Source: CAVVFX01 sp963747535 (GTDB lineage: Bacteria > Acidobacteriota > Terriglobia > Bryobacterales > Bryobacteraceae). Taken from it: a DNA stretch of 64,000 nt. Positions 60,498-64,000 of this stretch are shown piece after piece. Below the pieces are notes generated by a model. That model saw only the letters and a list, made by a program, of their open reading frames with translations. It searched no databases and was not told where the DNA came from. A program made the position numbers and the translations under genes. How positions within the stretch are numbered: the stretch's first letter is position 1; every line of letters begins with the position of its first letter. The stretch spans positions 372,001-436,000 of the forward strand of contig CAVVFX010000008.1 in assembly GCA_963747535.1 (NCBI GenBank). Direction: 5' to 3'.

Positions 60498-61286
60498 CTA
60501 CCTGGGCACGTCGAGGGGAGCCGCCGCTTCCGCGCCCAGTCCGGCGTAGGTCTCTTTCACCTTGACGCACTTGTTGCCGTTGAAAGTGACGAAAGTGATC
60601 TTGCCCGGCGGCGTACCGTAAATCCAATCCTCGGACTCGACATCGTCAACCGTCTCGCGCGTCTTGCGCACCGGACGGCCCATGGCCATGATGACCTGGT
60701 CACGGTCCATTCCCGGTTCGGCACGCTTTGCCGCAATGGCCGCTTTAATCTCAGGCGGCAGCGTTTCGGCGTAAATCTCCGTGGCCGAGTGTTTATCGAA
60801 ATCGAGAATCGGCGCGAGCAGTTTTTTCACGTCCGCAGCTTTTATCGGTTCGAGCGGTTTGTGAAACAGGATGGCAACGTAGGTCCCGGCCGCCGCATTA
60901 GAACTGCCGTTGGAGATCGGCGCGGTCCCCCCGCCCATGCCCACCTGCACGTTGTCGTACCAGTGTTTGCCGCTCTTGATCCCGCCATTGATCTCGAGTA
61001 CGATCCTGTCGTTCTCGAGAGTCACCTTGGTGATCTGGATCTGATCACCCACACGCGCGGCAGGACCCAGTTTCTCCCCGGCGTTCAGCCAAGCCTGCTT
61101 GTCCCAGGTGCCATCCGCATTGAAATCGATCGGCTTCTTCGACCGCGGCAGGTAGGTCTTAGCTTTGGCATACTCAGCGCTCAACCCGCGCACCAGTTCG
61201 ACTTCGTCATCGTACGTTAGTTTGCCGGCCGCGAACAGGCCGGATCCGATCGAAGCAGACACCACTATGCAAAGGAAGGATTTCAT
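60498..61286 (-). CDS. Exported protein of unknown function
   Basis: About 262 aa from the ATG at 61286, which overlaps the membrane-protease stop as ATGA. A signal peptide (MKSFLCIVVSASIGSGLFA) precedes a mixed domain with DGTWDKQAWLNAGEKLGPAARVGDQI, NDRIVLEINGGIKSGKHWYDNVQ and, near the C-terminus, GMDRDQVIMAMGRP...DWIYGTPPG, which resembles the SmpA/OmlA (BamE-like) lipoprotein motif. It has no lipobox. It is probably cotranslated with the CPBP protease. Confidence 0.65.
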   Translation of the reverse strand: MKSFLCIVVSASIGSGLFAAGKLTYDDEVELVRGLSAEYAKAKTYLPRSKKPIDFNADGTWDKQAWLNAGEKLGPAARVGDQIQITKVTLENDRIVLEINGGIKSGKHWYDNVQVGMGGGTAPISNGSSNAAAGTYVAILFHKPLEPIKAADVKKLLAPILDFDKHSATEIYAETLPPEIKAAIAAKRAEPGMDRDQVIMAMGRPVRKTRETVDDVESEDWIYGTPPGKITFVTFNGNKCVKVKETYAGLGAEAAAPLDVPR

Positions 61287-62134
61287 ACTTCCGGCTCGCT
61301 CTCCACGGGTGAGGACAGTTCGGAGACAGGGTAGGGAAACGGATACCACCAGATAAACAGCGCCATCAGCACCAGCACAACCGTCGTGAGCAGACTGCCC
61401 TCCGGGCCATAGGCGCCGCCGCTCCACAGAGTACCCGCGTTCCAAGTCATCTCGTAACCCGTCACCCTCATTGTAATGCCGCTGATCTTCACCCCGAAAA
61501 ACGGCAGTGCGATGTTCCATCCAAAATGCAATCCGACCGGCAGCCATAGCGAACAGGTACGGTATAGGGCACACCCGAAGAGGATGCCGAAGCCGATGGT
61601 ATTGAGCGTACTCAACCACGTCGCGTCCGGATTACCCATGTGCAACAACCCGAAAATCACGCCCACCGGAAAGATAGCCGCGAAGGGTCCCAATCCGTTC
61701 ATCAACGACTGGAAAGCGAAGCCGTGGAACAGCAGTTCTTCTCCCGCGGCGCCACAAAAAATCAGGATCGTGACGAAGCTGGCGGTATCGAAGCTGGCAT
61801 GGACATCGGGCACTGCAGTGAATTGGGCGCGATGCAGCGCAAACCCGGGGAGAACCGCCATCGCAGCCCCGACCGCTCCGGCGGCGGTCCCCATCCACAA
61901 ATCGCGCCCGCCCCGTGAGTTCCACGCCAGCCCGACCTGCGGCAGTGGCGTCTCGCCATAAATCTTCCAGCAAAGAAACGTAGCCGTCAGCGATCCGATA
62001 AAAGGGGTGACTGTAGTCTCCACCAGTTGCCCGCCCAGCCAATAAAAAGGCATGGCCATCACCGTGATGGTCAGGAGGTAGAACAGGACGAAAACGCCCG
62101 TCTGGGAAATCGAACGGATGGGATCGCGTTCCAT
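61283..62134 (-). CDS. CPBP-family intramembrane metalloprotease
   Basis: About 283 aa from the ATG at 62134. It has seven to eight hydrophobic segments. The CPBP (Abi) motifs are EELLFHG in place of the usual EExxxR, FGLLHMGN and HFGWN, giving the two glutamates and two histidines of the active site, but with the arginine changed to histidine. Such proteases process prenylated or membrane proteins, or give bacteriocin self-immunity. It is coupled to the exported protein gene downstream. Confidence 0.75.
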   Translation of the reverse strand: MERDPIRSISQTGVFVLFYLLTITVMAMPFYWLGGQLVETTVTPFIGSLTATFLCWKIYGETPLPQVGLAWNSRGGRDLWMGTAAGAVGAAMAVLPGFALHRAQFTAVPDVHASFDTASFVTILIFCGAAGEELLFHGFAFQSLMNGLGPFAAIFPVGVIFGLLHMGNPDATWLSTLNTIGFGILFGCALYRTCSLWLPVGLHFGWNIALPFFGVKISGITMRVTGYEMTWNAGTLWSGGAYGPEGSLLTTVVLVLMALFIWWYPFPYPVSELSSPVESEPEV

Positions 62135-62153
62135 AAAATCAGAAAAACATTGG

Positions 62154-62236
62154 GCCACGAATGAACACGGACAAACACGAATAAAAATGCCTGGCTTTGT
62201 CTTTCCTATTGGTGTTCATTCGTGTTCATTCGTGGC
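62154..62236. repeat. Inverted repeat with 16-bp arms
   Basis: GCCACGAATGAACACG (62154-62169) and CGTGTTCATTCGTGGC (62221-62236) are perfectly complementary around a 51-base loop. The second arm touches the stop codon of the GHMP kinase gene. Related sequence lies at 17742-17764 and near 47069. Confidence 0.7.
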
Positions 62237-63246
62237 TAAGTGTTTTTGACTTTCACTTTCACGCCGGCCCCTGCGACCTCGCACGGCAGCACTCGGGCGC
62301 CGGCCGCCGTGATGGCCGCGGCTACGCGATCGCGCGCTTCCGGGTCGGTGAGGAAGAGGACACAGCCTCCGCCTCCAGCCCCGCAGACTTTGGCGCCTAG
62401 CGCTCCGTGGCGGCGGGTGGTCTCGACCAGAGTATCGATGAGCGGCGTCGAAATTCCGGGAGCGTTCTTGCGACGGTGCGACCATTCTTCGCGCAGCAAC
62501 CGGCCAGCCTCGCTCCATTGCTGCTTTTCGATCGCCTCGCGCATGCTGACGGCGATCGCCGTGATCCGGTCGAAATTCCTGTGCACCTTGCGGTCGCCAT
62601 TGATGTGCGCCTTCATGACTTCCCAGTTGTTGATCCCGGAATTGCGCGGGACGCCGGTATAAGCCAGCACAAACCGCCGGTTGAGTTCCTCCGCGGGCAA
62701 CGGCAGCCGGACACAGTGAATGCCTTCTTCAGACAGTTCGATGGCCAGGACTCCACCGTACATCGCGGGAAAATAGTCCTGCGCGCCGGTCGGCACCCGT
62801 ATGATCCGGGCTTCGATATTCTGCGCGATCACCCGCAGCGTTTCGATCGGCAGTTTCCGCCCGGTGAGCCGGTTGAGCGCCGACGCGACCGCGATAATCA
62901 GGGTCGAAGAACCCGCAATGCCGGCCCCCGCAGGCGCTTCGGAATCGGTCTCGATTTCGATGCCTGTCGCAGGCCCGAAGTATCGGACCAGATGCGCCAG
63001 CAAAGGCAGTTTGTAGCGCGAGGCGGCGCGCAGTTGATGGAGCGAGTCAAAGGACTCGGTGAGCTTCAGATCGCGCGACGCGAATACGATCCTGACATCC
63101 TCGCGAGTCCGCAAGGTGCACGAGGCATATCGATTCACCGCAAAGTTCACTGTTACTGCGCCGGCGTGGAAGAGATACAGCGGCCAGATATCGAGCGTGC
63201 TGCCGGCCATATCGACCCGGCAGGGAGCTTTGGAAGTGATTATCAT
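62236..63246 (-). CDS. GHMP-family sugar kinase (HddA-like)
   Basis: About 336 aa from the ATG at 63246. Motif 1 is SKAPCRVDMAGSTLDI, motif 2 (ATP binding) is APAGAGIAGSSTLIIA and motif 3 is KVCGAGGGGCVLF. The first and second motifs fit heptose-7-phosphate kinases or related sugar kinases (HddA type) better than mevalonate kinase. Such kinases feed nucleotide-sugar synthesis for surface glycans. The neighbours do not include the other heptose genes, so the substrate is uncertain. Confidence 0.8.
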   Translation of the reverse strand: MIITSKAPCRVDMAGSTLDIWPLYLFHAGAVTVNFAVNRYASCTLRTREDVRIVFASRDLKLTESFDSLHQLRAASRYKLPLLAHLVRYFGPATGIEIETDSEAPAGAGIAGSSTLIIAVASALNRLTGRKLPIETLRVIAQNIEARIIRVPTGAQDYFPAMYGGVLAIELSEEGIHCVRLPLPAEELNRRFVLAYTGVPRNSGINNWEVMKAHINGDRKVHRNFDRITAIAVSMREAIEKQQWSEAGRLLREEWSHRRKNAPGISTPLIDTLVETTRRHGALGAKVCGAGGGGCVLFLTDPEARDRVAAAITAAGARVLPCEVAGAGVKVKVKNT

Positions 63247-63318
63247 CGTGGAGAGATCTTCGGATTCTCGAACATAGCACAAGTAACTACGAGTGCCCCG
63301 TGCGAAATCTCAGAACAG

Positions 63319-63408
63319 CCGCTAACCGCGCGGCAGGGCGGAGTCCAATGTGCCTGAAACTTGCGCCTGTGCCGTCGCGGGCGAAGTTTGGCCGCAGTTT
63401 CTGGAGAG
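63319..63408. repeat. 90-bp dispersed repeat, copy 2
   Basis: This intergenic copy aligns without gaps to the segment at the hypD 3' end (2329-2418), 76 of 90 bases by hand count. It lies between the enoyl-CoA hydratase stop and the GHMP kinase start. Confidence 0.8.
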
Positions 63409-63475
63409 CCGTAACGAGCAAGGATGAACGTGAGCTGCGCGCAGAGAACACCTGAGTGGAAGAGCCGATCACCGG

Positions 63476-64000
63476 TTATTTTCCGCTGAAGGCGGCCTTG
63501 CGCTTCTCCAGGAAATGCTTGACGCCCTCCTGGAAATCCTCGCTGTCAAAACTCTTGAACATCTCGACATCCGCCTCTTCGCTCGCTTCGCAAAGACTTT
63601 GGAACAGCGCGTCGTAAACCTGCTTTTTCATGACGCGCAAAGATCGTGGCGACACCGCATGCGCCAGCTCCGCTGCGTAAGACCGGACTTCCTGCTCGAA
63701 CGACTCATGCGGGATGAGTCGATTGACCAGGCGCAATGCCAGCGCCTCCTGAGCCGTCACCTGCCGGGACGACAACAGCAGATCGAGGGCCGCGGCGTGG
63801 CCGGCCAGGCGCGCAAGCATCCAGGCAATACCATACTCGGCAATTAAGCCGCGCCTGGCGAATGCCGTAGTAAACGTCGCTTCAGAGGAAGCGAGGCGAA
63901 TGTCACAGTACAGCGCGATCACCATTCCAAGACCTGCGGTCGGACCATTGATGGCCCCGATCACCGGCTTTTTCAACGAGGGGAAATACGCGTACCGTTT
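63476..64000 (-). CDS. Enoyl-CoA hydratase/isomerase family protein, partial (cut by right edge)
   Basis: The 174 C-terminal codons are visible; the N-terminus lies beyond the right edge. The segment KKPVIGAINGPTAGLGMVIALYCDIRLAS contains the oxyanion-hole region of the crotonase fold, then AEYGIAWMLARLAGHAAALDLLLSSRQVTAQEAL. The Glu in the second block (IAEYG) is in the usual position of a catalytic residue, though the first Glu is a Thr (GPTAG) where many have GxAxGGG. It hydrates or isomerises an acyl-CoA; the substrate is unknown. Confidence 0.88.
   Translation of the reverse strand, partial: KRYAYFPSLKKPVIGAINGPTAGLGMVIALYCDIRLASSEATFTTAFARRGLIAEYGIAWMLARLAGHAAALDLLLSSRQVTAQEALALRLVNRLIPHESFEQEVRSYAAELAHAVSPRSLRVMKKQVYDALFQSLCEASEEADVEMFKSFDSEDFQEGVKHFLEKRKAAFSGK

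Overview
The window comes from a GC-rich bacterium, most likely an Acidobacteriota of the Bryobacterales/Solibacter type. This rests on gene content: two VWFA-related secreted proteins of the acidobacterial kind, an Oar-like TonB-dependent receptor with a carboxypeptidase-regulatory domain, a Ser/Thr kinase with a PD40 sensor region, a PEP-CTERM protein, a twin-arginine sulfatase, a protein carrying the TGPRT...NALKHG signature, and many short dispersed palindromic repeats. No 16S or other firm phylogenetic marker is present.

Positions 1-15.6 kb hold one long minus-strand cluster for a group 1h (actinobacterial-type, high-affinity) [NiFe] hydrogenase. In transcription order it contains a transglutaminase-like protein, an extra hydrogenase small subunit, a soluble PAS histidine kinase, a NarL-type response regulator, then (after a promoter with a palindrome) HhyS, HhyL, a NifU-like protein, DUF5947- and DUF6084-type proteins, a conserved unknown, a maturation protease, a small membrane protein, a YceI-like protein, HypC, HypD, HypE, a double-SIS protein and the start of a glutaredoxin. 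Many junctions are ATGA overlaps. HypA, HypB and HypF are not in the window and may lie beyond the left edge. The orphan small subunit next to a kinase and regulator, with no partner large subunit, looks like a candidate hydrogen or redox sensing module and is the most interesting feature.

Positions 15.7-19.0 kb hold an OPT transporter and a GH71/99-like secreted protein. Positions 19.1-27.8 kb are a decayed defence island: type I restriction genes (hsdM frameshifted, hsdS intact, hsdR reduced to a frameshifted C-terminal part) interleaved with broken toxin-antitoxin-like genes, and bracketed by a 17-bp direct repeat. Positions 27.8-31.9 kb carry an MFS transporter, gene remnants, a PEP-CTERM protein, a TIR-like protein and tRNA-Ala(GGC).

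Positions 31.9-45.5 kb hold a lipoprotein with a MacB-type ABC exporter, a DHA2 exporter, a sulfatase, a GT39-like membrane glycosyltransferase, an inositol-phosphatase-like enzyme, an Hfq-like protein, a VWFA protein and an M13 peptidase. Positions 45.6-50.0 kb hold an unusual set (regulator with a degenerate receiver, cytoplasmic trypsin-like protease, protease-dead paralogue), then a VWFA protein and a MoaD-MoaE fusion. Positions 50.1-64.0 kb hold a hydrolase, the PD40 kinase, stress-type small proteins, the TonB receptor, a CPBP membrane protease, a GHMP kinase and a partial enoyl-CoA hydratase.

Several genes (DUF5947, hsdM, hsdR, two small genes in the island, one at 56.7 kb) are interrupted by single-base shifts. 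In the island this looks like decay; elsewhere assembly indels cannot be excluded.
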